The position numbers and the translations under genes are program-made. A model generated the notes under the pieces. That model was not told the DNA's origin. It worked only from the letters and a program-made list of their open reading frames with translations, and ran no database searches. Shown here piece by piece: positions 22,641 to 34,260 of a stretch of 64,000 nucleotides of DNA (positions within the stretch are counted from its first letter, which is position 1; each line of letters opens with the position of its first letter). The DNA comes from Datnioides undecimradiatus (Eukaryota > Chordata > Actinopteri > Lobotiformes > Datnioididae), in NCBI GenBank assembly GCA_008933995.1, contig WARS01003734.1:1138599-1202598 (forward strand). The letters are read 5' to 3'.

Positions 22641-24689
22641 TGTGATTTCGGGTCTCGGCTCCGTCGTTTCAATTATGTTTTGCTTTATTTGTAAAGAATC
22701 TCAGTTTCAGCCGCAGTTAAAGGAACACGAGAAAGTGGTCTTTGAAACCCGGGTCCAGCTTGTCCGAGGACCTGTTAAAGGCTGCAGCGCACCCCGGCCT
22801 GAACAGGCTCCTGTGTTCTGCTGCAGCTTTGCTCAAGCAGCTCTGTCAGATTTCAGCTCTCTCGCCTTTTACACATTCACTTTAACTTCCCGTCTGTCGG
22901 CCCGTTACACAACACAGCCTCTCTTTCGTCCGTATGATACTGCTCCCTCACGCAGAGGCCATAAATTTGGTTTTGTCCTGATACGGAGGATTACCGGAGC
23001 AGGTTATTGCTGATTATCATGAGAACTTTGACCTTTGGGCTGAAGCTCTGATCCGTAAAGGCGGATTTGGCGACACCCGTGGTCGCCGGTGGTCACTGCA
23101 GGTTCGGTTTCATCCCACGGGTTTGTTAAAAATAACTGCAGTGGATTTTGTTTGTGGTGCAGCCCAACGAAGTGCAGTCATTTTAAAGAAATTAGCCGCT
23201 AATTAGCCTTTTTCCATCAGCCTGTGAGCAAACATGATTTGATTTTATGCTGCATGAGTCCGAACAGCAGCGCACAGCGAAACAGTTGTGGTGCAGCTTG
23301 CAGTGGCTGAAACCTCCACAGAGGTCTCCTCCTCTCCAGAACAAACAAACCCAGAGAAACACTGAATAAAGCAGTTCCACCTTAAAAACCACTGTTTCTC
23401 CCACGCTGTCGGCCGCACACGGGACGTCCTGGAGGGGCGGCGAGCCGAGCTGCTGCTAACGTTTGCTCAGCTTGTTTCTCTGATAACTTCAGATCCAGAC
23501 GTCCGACGACTGAAATCCTTCATCTGCTTCAGATACAGAGTTAAAAACAAGCAGCGGCTGAAAAGAGGAGCACAGAAATGTGTCTTACAGCTGATCCAGA
23601 GTCAGTTTATCAAGCTGCTGCTGACACACAGAAATGTGTCTTACAGCTGATCCAGAGTCAGTTCATGAAGCTGCTGACACCCAAGTTTGCAGTGCTGCAC
23701 ATGCAAAGCTCTCGTGCCATCAGGGCCCAGACGCTGCCGCCGCTCTGTGCCCTCATTCATCTATAGACTGAAGCCTAACAGACCGTTCCTCAAATGCACC
23801 TCAGCTCAAAAACCACCCGAGACAACAATTTAAAAGCTGTTTGACGTTACAGGCTGCTTTTTATTAATAGCACACAAAAGCAGCTGATGGGAGATTTCAG
23901 TGGTTCTCACTGAGCACGCAGCCCGGCTGAATGCTCTCTGCCGTTCTGAAGGGCATCCATTCAGAGTGGAAACCTGTCAGGACTCTCCCTCCTCCCTCTC
24001 TCCTCTCTCTGCAGCTTTTCCTGATTAACTCTTTTATAATAAATTACATACTGGTCTGTTTTCACGTCTCTGTGGCCTCTGGTCACCATTCACCAGTATT
24101 TTGGTTGAAATTACATTATTTGCCTTTTGTATGGGCCGACGCTCCTGTCAAACGATGAGTAAGGTTCACACAGATTAAAAGAAACTACAAATACAATTTT
24201 TTTAACTGAGTCTCACAAAACAAAGCAGCTCACACTCATTTCTTCTGTTTCTTTCCGTCGAGCTGCCCGAGCTGAGCTTCCTTCAATAAATCCTCCTCCC
24301 ACTGACGCGTCACCAGCCGCCAATCATTCCCGCTGCCCACTGAAACCGAATGAATTACTGCACGCGGCTGCAGAATCACAAGCAGAGACTGCCTTTAACC
24401 GCGTGAACCAAGTGTTTCAGCGCTTAGACGAGGCGCCGCACTGATGCAGGAGGTGGCAAGGTGAGCCGCAGATGTAATGGAAATGGAACTAGCAGTTCGC
24501 CGACGCAGGCACCTGTAGCCTGCTTCTGATTGGCTCTGACGCTCACAGGTAATCTGAACTCCAACTATGCAGCAAACACCAAACGGCAGAGACAACAAAG
24601 TTTAATTACCTTTGGTGTGTTTCTGTCCCGTGGACTGCTGCAGTGTTACGGTCCACCTGTTAATCCTGTTTTAAACCAGGATGCAGCTT
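22641..24689. other. Non-coding stretch with a 56-bp tandem duplication
   Basis: No gene recognised. A 123-codon plus-strand frame at 22642-23013 shows no domain. The duplication at 23571-23680 is listed separately. A pyrimidine tract (ccctcctccctctctcctct) lies near 23987-24006. Confidence 0.45.
23571..23680. repeat. 56-bp tandem duplication
   Basis: The first copy begins cacagaaatgtgtcttacag at 23571 and the second at 23627; a few substitutions and a small deletion separate them. The period (56) is not a multiple of three, which argues against coding. Confidence 0.93.
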
Positions 24690-25480
24690 AATTTAATGAA
24701 AACATGAAGTGATTTCAGTGTTAAATCTCATTTTTATTTCAACATTTTCAGTTTTATTTTGATTATTTGTTGAAATATTTTTCTATATGTTTCATACGGA
24801 TGAAGTTAAAAGCTAAGACGTTGGTGTCAGTAAAGGCATTTTATGTTGTTTCAAACCATTTTGATGCTGTTTAGTTTGGACGGTTTTGAGTTCAGTTTCA
24901 TTAAAACATGAAGTCACTTTATTTCAATATGTTTGGTGTTTTATCATTTTTGTTTGTTGAAATGTTTTATACAGACGAGTAAATGAACTGAAAAAGCAAA
25001 AATAAATTAAAGTTGGTCAAACTGTTTTCTGCGTTTTAAACATTTCGGTGCAATTTCATTAAAACATGACGTGAATTCAGCGTTTACTCGTTTAAATTTC
25101 AAGTTTTTTAAAGTTTTCTTATTTGTTGTATTACTGATATAATTCTGATATGTTTTGATGTTTTTAAACCTTTTACACTGATGAATAAATAAACTTTAAA
25201 ACCAAAAATCAAAATCAGCCCAAATGTTTATGATGTTTAAACCATTTTGACGCCATTAATAAATTTAGTTGAATTAATTAAAACAAAGTGATGTCAGTGT
25301 TTACTCTTGTTTAATTCCAATTATTTTTAATGTGTTCTTATTATTAGTAGTTGTTTTATTATAATTATATGTTTTGATGTTTTTAAATGTTTTATTCTGA
25401 TGAATGAATAAACTTTAAAGCCAAAAATCAAAATCAGCAAAATGTTTATGATGTTTAAACCATTGTGACGCCAAAATGTT
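24690..25480. repeat. AT-rich array of diverged 160-220 bp units
   Basis: Phrases recur in order. TTAAAACATGAAGTG-type strings start near 24698, 24901, 25059 and 25278. The long phrase starting tatgttttgatg occurs at 25149 and again at 25368 (219-bp period), followed both times by ccaaaaatcaaaatcagc and tttatgatgtttaaaccatt. The right-hand two units are closest to each other; left units are more diverged. It looks like an old satellite-type array or tandemly duplicated AT-rich element. No coding potential; composition is much more AT-rich than the neighbours. Confidence 0.85.
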
Positions 25481-26280
25481 TTAATTTTTATAAATTTCAG
25501 TTTGTTTTCACAAAACCAAAAAGTGTTTTTAGTCTTTATTTTTGTTTATGTTGTTGTCGTTTCTTCCTTTGTCCCAGTTTCAGGTTTTAGTTGATAATAA
25601 AAAGCACTTTTAACACAACCAGCCGCCATCGCTCCTGTGCCACAACATGAATAGACGTGCTGCAGACGGGCCTGTCCACGCCTCAGTAACAGGACGTGAC
25701 ATGATGTGATGTAACGTCACATGATTAGAAGCGTGTCACGCCTGATTCTGTTGTTTCCTGTTGACGCCGCTGTCTTCCTGTCCACTGCCCGTCACTCTCC
25801 TCTGTCCGGCGAGAGACGTATGGGTCTCTGCACCGATCCATCTCCCCCCTTCTACCGTTTGTCTTGCCGGGTGTCAGTGTCACATGTTGGGGCATTAGCT
25901 GTGAAGACATCAGTGGATGAGGTCAGCGCCGACACTGCGCCTCTATTAAATCAGTGGCCTCTGAAAGTGTGAGGACAAGCCTCGCTGTCACGGAGCCGAA
26001 GGGTGACGGACGTTTTGTCCTCCGCGCCGGGGACGCCGTCGGATGGGTGCGGCGGAGGGGGGGGGGGGACCCGGGGCTCGCCGCCACACCTAGCAGAGGA
26101 CGGCGGCGAAAGAACAAACACACAACCCGGCTGTGATCCCTCTAACCTTAAACCATGAGAGGTATTTCACAGCCAGAGCAGCCGGCAGATGGCTAAAGTG
26201 ACAACAGTCTGGTCTCCGGCTGATGAACTGCTCTCCAAAACAGTAAACACACTCAGTGGGACGTTACGCTTTAAAGCAGG
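25481..26280. other. Non-coding stretch
   Basis: AT-rich until about 25610, then GC-rich with a run of 12 G at 26057-26068. Overlapping short frames on both strands are not recognisable. Confidence 0.5.
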
Positions 26281-26840
26281 ATAACGACGGCGGGAATTAG
26301 TGTTGTATTAAAATATATGGAAAGAGTCCATTTAACAAAATGGACCAAATGAGCAATGAGAAGCACGCAGCCATCTGCCCTGGAGTGGTGAGCTCGGTGC
26401 TAAGTTCCTGCCTAAATACGTCTTGCTTAAATGCGCGCCGCTCCTATCTCTGCACAATAATCATGCCTTTAGTGCTGCAGAGTGTTGCAGTGCATTAAGA
26501 TAAAAGCGCTAAAACAGTGTTTGTGCTGTATCCCAAATGGAGGCTGCTAAGTGAAGTAGCATGCTGTTATAGGAGTCGAGGGATGATGGTAGCATGAGTG
26601 CTTTTCTGAGTGGGAACACTTCACACTGCAGGGGTTTGCACTGATGCCACAGCATAAATTTGTCATATATCTTTTTCTTTTGCTTATATATGTATTTATT
26701 TTCCAAACGTATGCAGGGATAATTGATCACATTCGCTCATGTTTTGGATCCGGGTCGCATCGATATTCAGATCATGATTCCACTTTTTATTTTTTTCCTC
26801 TCTTCCCTTCAGACAAAATGACTTTGAAGACTGAACCAAA
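26281..26840. promoter_or_regulatory. Candidate conserved non-coding element
   Basis: AT-rich block with a perfect 8-bp inverted repeat GTCCATTT / AAATGGAC (26326-26333 and 26338-26345), ATTA words, and AATAATCATGCC near 26456. Composition and absence of repeats suggest a regulatory element; no supporting promoter or gene. Confidence 0.32.
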
Positions 26841-26853
26841 GACGTTTTCTACA

Positions 26854-26865
26854 GGGGGGGGGGGG
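26854..26865. repeat. G12 homopolymer
   Basis: Twelve G followed by tggtggcgatgg. Assembly-prone. Confidence 0.9.
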
Positions 26866-27640
26866 TGGTGGCGATGGCACAAAAGAGCAGGATAACTCGT
26901 GGTGATGAAGAAGTTCGCAGTCGCAATGTGTCGACGATACAAAGAGAAAGTGCATCAAAACAGGCAGGGGTGGAGAAGTTGAAACTACTGTTCCCATAAT
27001 CCAGTGAGTCACACCCTCAGCTGGAGAGAAAGACTCGGCTTTACACTCTAATTCACCTTCCATAGACTCTCTTTCTTACTGAGAAGCTTAAAATGGATTT
27101 AGCTCACAGGCCCCGAGATGAGAAATAACAGGAAGGTGCGTTTGGCCGTACAGCCATCAGTCTGCCTCATGCTAAATGACGGGGCTAATCACCCTGAGAG
27201 CTTGTTTTCTGGCTGCGGCCACAGATAAACAGCGCTCTGTGAAACTGAAGCCGGGGGACGTGAGGGAGGGAGGGCGGGGTGAGAGAGGCGAGAGAGCCTG
27301 TTGCAGAGTGAAACCCGAGACTTTCCCGCGGTCCAGCATTGAACCCGCCGCGAGGGCCGAGGTCCTTAACGGCACCGAGGAGCCGTCCGGTCTTAAAACT
27401 CCAGGCGGGCTCCTCCGCCGCTCTCCGGCGAGTCAGGAAAACATTCTTATAAAACGGCGGCGGGATGAGGAAAATAAATTTGTTGTGATGTTTACGAGTG
27501 TGCGCGGCTGAGGGCATCGGAGCGTTGCATAATGTCGGCCCGCAGCAGGGGATGGGGACGGGGAAGGGGACCTTGGCCCCTCACTCTTTCACACAAATGC
27601 ATACATGCACCGAGCGCGATAATGAGAATCCACCTCACCA
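26866..27640. other. CpG-rich non-coding stretch
   Basis: From about 27200 to 27540 the DNA is GC-rich with many CpGs and overlapping frames of about 110 codons on both strands. A TTATAAAA-like word lies near 27448 but no CCAAT box was seen. This could be a weak CpG island or an orphan promoter; no exon is evident. Confidence 0.4.
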
Positions 27641-27790
27641 AATCTTTCAATTCAAGGACTTGCTTAGATTGACTGTAATGCCTAAGTAATCAGCCTGTTC
27701 TGACCCACCTTGTCCTCGGCCAGGATTTATAGCACCCAATTACTGATCTCTATTACCCAGTGTGCCAAGGGGATGGAAATCAGACGAGTG
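27641..27790. promoter_or_regulatory. Candidate conserved non-coding element
   Basis: A 150-bp AT-leaning block with TAAGTAATCAGCC, ATTTATAGCACC, CCAATTACTGATC and TATTACCC. It is flanked by GC-rich DNA on both sides. Confidence 0.36.
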
Positions 27791-29060
27791 GACAGACGGC
27801 CGGCGCTCTGTCTGCCGGTCTGGGTGACCAGGTGATGGGGGTTGGCCTCCACTCGTCTCTGCTTCCCGCCCATCTTTCATATCGCATTACACGGCCGGAG
27901 CCCGGCAGAGAAGTTTTAATTTTCCCTCAGGTGTGCGAACACCTTCGGGGCGACGCTGTGATAAATCCCCTTTGTTTCAGACTCTCACATTTCTGGACGC
28001 ATGTTGTCCGAGCTGAAGAACCGACGGCCGTAACGAGAGGCGATAAAGATATTAACGGCGACGCCTGTCCCTCAAGGAATTCACTAAATAAATAAATAAA
28101 TAAACAAACAAATGACTGCAAGGGCAGACGACACCTGCAAATATAGGCAAAATGTTCCACAAAGAAATGATCCTGCTGAAAGGCTTGTTTAGTCCCCGCA
28201 GTGTTTCATATAAAAAATAATCTAATTCAGAACCACTTTTACAAGCCAAAGTCAAATAAAATCCATTTTATAATTTCAACAAACCAACATCCTTGTAACT
28301 ATAGTGAAGGACTCATTTTCCTCGAACTTCGCCCGAGGCGCTTTATCCCTGCCAACAAGCAGGCGTCTCCAAACCAACACCCCGCAGACCAGCCGTTTGG
28401 TTTATGGGGCGCGCTAGCACCGTTATACGTCACCGGTAAGAAGTGCAGGAGTCAACACGTCGACACGCGTGACAAACGACATCGCAGCTGTTTAAGTGAG
28501 GAAATGTAAAATCACCCATACACTGCATGAAACACCCAATTTCAGCCGCCATCTTGGCATTTCCCAACTCCGCCTGACGACTGAATACAAAGTAGTGATG
28601 AGACTGACTGACGCCAGTGTGGTCCAGCTTCACGTCCTGCAGGTTTGAGCTTCTCTCTGGGCCGCAGTGACGTTAAAGTGAGACTACTGGTTTGTAAAAT
28701 ACAAGAATCCGATATTTCCCCCGCAGAAACAAACACGCTGGCGCATCGCAGCTGTAAAACGACACGGAGGGTCCGCTTCTCATCGATCAGTCCTCGGCTG
28801 AATATACGAAACAAACCACAACCAGTTGCATCATGAGTGTAACTGCAGCTCCTGCTCTGTTGTTTCCTCTTTCATGCAGAGAGAGAGAGGAGCGCCGCTC
28901 AGCTCCTGCTTTTATTTGCTTTCTGCGACACGTTTGCTTCGCGCGTCCGCGGCGAAAGTGGCCAGATGAGCTGCGACGCTCACGATGAGGGAGAGGCTCG
29001 CCGACGGAAGCGGCTGCTGCGACGACGGCGGCCTCGTTTGCAGCTGGATTGCTGATTTTG
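27791..29060. other. Non-coding stretch
   Basis: No gene. Includes a (TAAA)n/(CAAA)n tract at 28085-28113 and a short GA run near 28880. From 28890 to 29040 the DNA is CpG-rich. Short frames show no domain. Confidence 0.5.
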
Positions 29061-29068
29061 CTTTGGAT

Positions 29069-29125
29069 CAGTGGTTTGCAGGGTGGCCTCACACAGCAGG
29101 AAGGTCCTGAGTCTGATCCCCGACC
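29069..29125 (+). mobile_element. Possible tRNA-like head of a dispersed fish repeat
   Basis: The phrases gggtggcctcacacagcagg and aaggtcctgagtctgatccc resemble a repeat widespread in fish, which carries a tRNA B-box-like GGTTCGATTCCC at this place. Only about 57 bp are recognisable. Confidence 0.4.
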
Positions 29126-29192
29126 TCTGCACGCCGACCCTCCTCAACCCTGAGCAGGACGCACTTTCAGAGCTTCCTTACACTAAATTTTT

Positions 29193-29429
29193 ATGCCACT
29201 TGCTTATAAAACCATAACTAAACCAGCTCCTGGTGACCTGAACCCTCTCATCCAGGTCCACACTCCACCCTGTCCAGTCCCAACATCACAACAGGGCCCA
29301 AACCCACCAGCTACACTCTTCTCCTCCATCGTCTCCCAGTTTCCCAGCTCCATTCGATCTGCAGAGTCCCTCACAACCTCCAAGGAGCTGCTTAAAAGAC
29401 CGTACTGTTTTCCAAACGCCTCCTCGTGA
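29193..29429 (+). pseudogene. Possible LINE reverse-transcriptase C-terminal scrap
   Basis: The 79-codon frame ends with SSIRSAESLTTSKELLKRPYCF, which fits the end of L2-like non-LTR retrotransposon ORF2 proteins (pattern: P..IR.AESL..FK..LK). The phenylalanine of the usual FK pair is serine here. No reverse-transcriptase catalytic motif is present, so only the tail remains. Recognition is from memory, with moderate confidence; a database search would settle it. Confidence 0.42.
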
Positions 29430-29551
29430 CGTCAGCTCTACCTGTCGACACCTTGGGCCCAAAGCCTTTCTACGTGATTCTTGCCAAACGACTGTGTAGA
29501 GTGAAGCTTTAAAACCGTTTTGAATGTGTGCTGTAAAAACAAAAACCCTGG

Positions 29552-29590
29552 GTCACGTGACCGGGCGCGGCACGTGACCGGGCGCGCGCC
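29552..29590. promoter_or_regulatory. Tandem CACGTGAC E-box repeat
   Basis: Two 17-bp units, cacgtgaccgggcgcgg at 29554-29570 and cacgtgaccgggcgcgc at 29571-29587, differ only at the last base. The first is part of the palindrome GTCACGTGAC (29552-29561), the form bound by USF and MiT/TFE bHLH factors. CpG-rich. Function inferred from the motif. Confidence 0.5.
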
Positions 29591-31440
29591 GCTTTTAGAA
29601 TATTGAAGTGAAGTTCATGGTTCATTCATGGACGGCATTTAGAGCCAATTTCCCAGATTTCTGAAGCCATGAAAAAAACATTTCGGATGTATGAAACGGG
29701 CTGTGCGAAGTGTTTGTCAGTGATTTGGGCGAGAGCGGCGGCGCGGAGATGATTTGGAGGTGCGGCGGCGAGCAGTTTAGATAAAGTAATAAAAAACAGA
29801 CTCTTTTGAAAAATGTTCCCATACAATGAGCTTCTTTCAGAGTAACTCCGGTCTTTGAACATTAAGTCTCCATTAAAGCTGTCATTCACTGAACGGAGAC
29901 AACTACAAAAAACGAAAAGCTTTGTGGGCTTTTGATATTTTTCTTTATTTTTGATGCATCAAAATGTGTTTTTTTAAAAATTAATACTATCTCAATGCAA
30001 CACAGGGAGCCAGAGCAGCATCACAGTGTTTTGCTCTGAAGTGCCTCCAACAGCGGCCGAGCTGGAGCATTAATTATAAAGTCGCGGGGAATAAAAGAAG
30101 TTGGCTGTGTAACAGGTCTGAAAAGTAAAAGTGCCACATTTCGACGAGGGCGTTGCGTAACCTGCTTTCGGGCGAGCTGCGTTTCGCCGGCTCCGGTTCT
30201 GCTCCGAGAAACTTCAGACTGAGCGGCTGAAGTACGACGACTAACGCAGGTACCACCGCTGCGTCTGAGGTTCGTTCAAGGCAGCAAGATGTTGCGTAAC
30301 CTCGACTTGAACCCGCCGACATCTCGCATCCTAAACGCTGAATCTAGCACAGACTGTCTCTGTTCTACCCACAGACAGCTTTCATACTGTACATGGAAGC
30401 TTTGCTGGCGTCTTCAGCGCCGATGTCGGTGGCAAACGCACAGAAAAATAGAGTTTTGTGCCAGGTAACAATAGGCCCGTTAAAGATTTGCAGGAACCTC
30501 GGTGGCATTTATCTAATTCTGAAGAAATATCATTAAAGCGCTGCTGAAATAAACATCTCTTTGTGACCGGTCTGATGAATCTTCATGAGGCGGCTACTTT
30601 GCTGCCTGGAGGTGCACTCGGGCTGAACGGGGAGGACTCAAGAATTAGAGTTTGGCGCAAAAATGCAAAGAGGATGAAAACAGATGCGGATCGCTCGGGG
30701 CAACCTGACTGAATATCTCATCCCGGGCTGTAGGACGACTCCATCCAGTGAAGGTACAGACACAGCAGGAGAGAGGAGGCAGTGCGGCTGCATGAATATT
30801 CAAGAATAAAAACCCTGCAGACGCACAAAAACAATTCAAAACTCAAATATGCGGTTTGCTCCTTGCATCGTTTGACTTCATTAGTGCAAAGGACTCACCT
30901 CGACCACGACTTGTCTAATGCATTACTTATATACCGCATGCGTGGCGGTGACATAAAGCAGAGCTGCTGCTCGGAAAACCTTTTTCTGAGTTTTGTTTTG
31001 CACCAAAACACATTTGCAGGCCAAGTACAGGGGCATCAAGAGCACTCTGTCCAAGGGAGAGATTGTGGTTTCTTTTAAATGTTAATAAATACTGTGTCTC
31101 GGGTCACTGCGGACTCTTTTCTGCATTAAACCAGACTTTGGTCTTTCTCCAACCTGAACCGAGGGAACCATTAAGCACCAGAACCCTGAAGTAAGAAAAG
31201 CCGTAGCCGCTCCAAACGGGTACTCTGCATACAAAACGAAACATTTTACCGTCACGTTCAGTATAAAACGTGTCAAAACCTGCATCAACTGACAACATTT
31301 GCTCATTGTGTCAACAGAAACACAGTCTGCATTACAGCGCCCTGCTTGCTGTTGTAAATTAGTCGTATATAAGCAAAACCCCTTGGAGACGAGGGCCGAC
31401 TGTTGACTCGCACGCACCTGCAGCATCCTCGACAGTCGGG
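29591..31440. other. Non-coding stretch
   Basis: No gene. The phrase GTTGCGTAACCT occurs at about 30152 and again at 30293. AT-rich segments lie at 29920-29990. Frames of about 60-114 codons on both strands have no domain. Confidence 0.45.
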
Positions 31441-31800
31441 AGCTTCAGCTTGTGTTTATGATCCTCCCCATTAAAGCACGAACACAACAAAGACACTAAG
31501 TGAGTAATCATGTCATAATATCATTAAATGGAAAAGGTGACAACAGAGGCAGGGGAGCTGATTGCGTTCGACGCTGATGGTAAAGTGAAGTGTGGAGAGG
31601 GAACATATTGACTCAACAGGAGACCCGAGTCTCCTCTGCCAGGCGCTGCAGAGCTGTTATAAGAGAAGTCTCGCTTGGAAGACTAAACTCATAAGAAGCG
31701 TTTCATAATTCCTTTCATGAACTCAACACTAAGCTAAAGGAGCCTTTTGTGCTCCATTGATCTTGTTGACGACAACAACAAGATGCTATCTGGAGCTCTG
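31441..31800. promoter_or_regulatory. Candidate conserved non-coding element
   Basis: Repeat-free sequence with CATTAAAG, TGAGTAATCATGTCATAATATCATT words near 31500-31530, and a perfect 8-bp inverted repeat TCTTGTTG / CAACAAGA (31761-31768 and 31776-31783). Confidence 0.35.
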
Positions 31801-32019
31801 AGGTAAGGTTAATGCTGTGAGGCGAGGACTCCCACCTGGGCGGAGGTACGGCACGAGAAGCGATGCCTGTGTTGTCTTAACAAAGGCAGGGGTCAGCGCC
31901 GCGGCCGCCACCGTCGGCCCCGGTGCAAAGACCGTGCAGAGGGAGTGTAAAGCCTGAACACACTCATTCAAAACAGTCATGCATTACAAACCCCAGCGCA
32001 CGCCCATCTGACTTCTGCT
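31801..32019. other. Short non-coding spacer
   Basis: GC-richer spacer between two candidate elements; nothing recognisable. Confidence 0.5.
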
Positions 32020-32360
32020 CTGACTCTTAATGCATCCAGAGGGGTAATAACACCACAATTACCCCGTCCACCTGCTGAATGCAAGACTCAGATAAACACA
32101 CTTTAAACTAAAACTGTGGGTTACTCCTCCTGCAGACAGTGGGACCAATGCAAACTGCTCACAGTGCATGCAATATTAATATTAAGCTGTTTACTAGCCA
32201 AAAGGAATATTTTCCTAATATTCCCGTGCAGCCGTGAAAACTGCGATTAACTTCATGGGAATAAAGGAAAAGGTCAGGGTTGCGATATTTGCACAAATCC
32301 ATAAACATGTTCACCAATGGGCCACATGCATGCTCAAAGAACGCTCTGACCGCTATTAGC
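32020..32360. promoter_or_regulatory. Candidate conserved non-coding element
   Basis: AT-leaning block containing CCACAATTACCCC near 32052, CAATATTAATATTAAGC near 32171, and a perfect 8-bp inverted repeat GGAATATT / AATATTCC (32204-32211 and 32217-32224). CACCAATGGGCC near 32312 adds a CCAAT-like word. No coding frame of note. Confidence 0.38.
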
Positions 32361-33204
32361 ATGCGTCACCTACATCTGGAAAAAGCAGGAATGTGCTTTA
32401 AACAAGACGCACATCAAACTGGGAATGCTGTCATTTTTGGGGAAGTGGTGCAACAGCGAGGAAGACTTTGTTGATTTGTGCAGTAGAAGTAGAATATATA
32501 GATACACACTTGCTAAAAGGATCTAAATACCTTTGATTTTGTTATTAGCCCATAAGAGCACATGACGGTTTGTATCTGGACGGCTGACCCCACGCACACA
32601 CCATCTCACAACCGCAGGTCTGATTCAATTAGATGATCAGACCGGTCACATCTATCAGGATCCACTTCAACATTAGACAAGCCGGCATAAACACGGAGCT
32701 GCACACAAAGTGCCCGTTCATCCGGCGAAGCAAACCTTCAAATTGAATCTAAACTCCATCGCTGACCAACGGATGATGCTGCGGAAACTCAACCCGACAA
32801 TCAGACCGAAGCGCCACTTCATTATTCAGCCTGACGTTACGTTCGTGCAGGCCGTGTGTCTGCTTGAGAGGGAGCGTTACTCTGCACCAACGAGTCAGGG
32901 CTGCGTGATGTGTCCTGCCAACGTCGGCTGCTGTAGACGGAGTGAGAGGGATCACAGAGCAGGTAACATTTCCAACAGTTACACAGTTTTTTGTTGTTAA
33001 ATCAAAATGATTATCATGCTTTTCACCGTTTTTCCCCTGACGTTGTTGCTGCGCTGCACCGCCTGCAGCCGAGCTCTTCCAATCACTGATTACGCTGCAG
33101 ATAAAGGGAAGAGACGGGGACTCAGGTCTCTATAAACCTCAAAGGTTGTCCAGACTGTCCACCCCCAAACACACAGCTGTGCATGTCATCCTTGCACACA
33201 ACAT
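32361..33204. other. Non-coding stretch
   Basis: No recognisable gene; a 96-codon plus-strand frame at 32710-33000 shows no domain. Confidence 0.5.
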
Positions 33205-33665
33205 ATTATGAACTGTATTTATGTTTATTGTTGGGCAACAACGTAATTATGCAGGAAGTCACGTGACACAGCACAAAGAGCAGAAAAGTCTTTGTAGGGA
33301 TGTTTCGCGGGACTTTCGCCCGTTGCTCTGCTGTTCTTACCAGAACTTGCAATAAGTGTTGTGTATTTACTCCCAAACCGTGATCTTCTCCTAAATCGAA
33401 CCGTTTCACAACCTAAACCACGTGTTTCACTGGTATGTCCGTCACAGATCCTCTCAGAAGCACAAATGATCATTTCCGACCCTGACCGAGTAGCTTTGGT
33501 GGCTAAGACCAAACCGAACAGTGGCTATTTCACAGTGTGAACCTCCTGTACGTACCTAAAGTTTCATATATTACATGATTAATTTACTCATTTGAGCCCA
33601 AACAATGATCATTTCCCACCCTGAGCGAGCGCCTGAGCCAAACTGTGACCATTTTGCAACTTTAG
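33205..33665. repeat. Degenerate dispersed repeat, internally duplicated
   Basis: AATGATCATTTCCGACCCTG at about 33467 recurs as AATGATCATTTCCCACCCTG at about 33604, each followed by GA(C/G)CGAG and later ACC-AAAC(C/T)G and TG(G/A)C.ATTT. The period is about 137 bp. Upstream, phrases such as CCCAAACCGTGATCTTCTCC and CACAACCTAAACCACGTG resemble, by memory, a multi-copy percomorph repeat with degenerate CCTAACC motifs. The duplication is seen directly; the family link is recollection. Confidence 0.5.
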
Positions 33666-33925
33666 CCATGGGCCCTGTGTGTAGGTTCAACATATATACA
33701 GTATACATGCTGCAGAAACAACACCAACAACAAAAACACTAATGATCTGACTCAATACCACCAGGGATGCACGGGGAAATTCAATTTTGCGTTTTTAAAA
33801 AGTGAAAAAAAACACTAAAACATAATTTTATCATCAGCTCGACCATGAAGGAAGAAGGTTCACGCTGGTAATTGCAACCCCGCTCGGCGTTCCTGCAGTT
33901 TCCCGTGTAACAGAGAGCAAACACA
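33666..33925. other. Short non-coding spacer
   Basis: AT-rich spacer with A-runs near 33805; no feature recognised. Confidence 0.5.
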
Positions 33926-34260
33926 CCTGCTCCTTTAACAAGGCTTTCTGATAAGAGCCGAGGCGTCTGTGTTTATGCAGCGGGAGAAATATTATGAATA
34001 ATTGGGGAGTTGAGGCGCCGGATTCCTCCTGCATTAATCGAGTCTCTGAAATCTCTGATATTAGCTTCGCATGAATCATTGTTAATTCCCATGAATCCAT
34101 TACTGTTCCGTGTGCAACTAAAAATAGAGTCCTGATAAATCAATGGGGACACTCCAGAGTGAAGACGGGGGTTGATGCCGCCTGCTTCTGAAGCTTCCTC
34201 TTCTCTGCGCTGCACAATGCCCTGGCCTCTCATCAATAATTATTCTCCATAATTCACTCA
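33926..34260. promoter_or_regulatory. Candidate conserved non-coding element
   Basis: Repeat-free AT-rich block with TTATGAATAATTGGGG near 33993, GCATTAATCGAG near 34031, TGTTAATTCCC near 34080, and CATAATTCAC near 34248. Several ATTA/TAAT sites lie within about 120 bp at 33990-34110. Confidence 0.38.
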
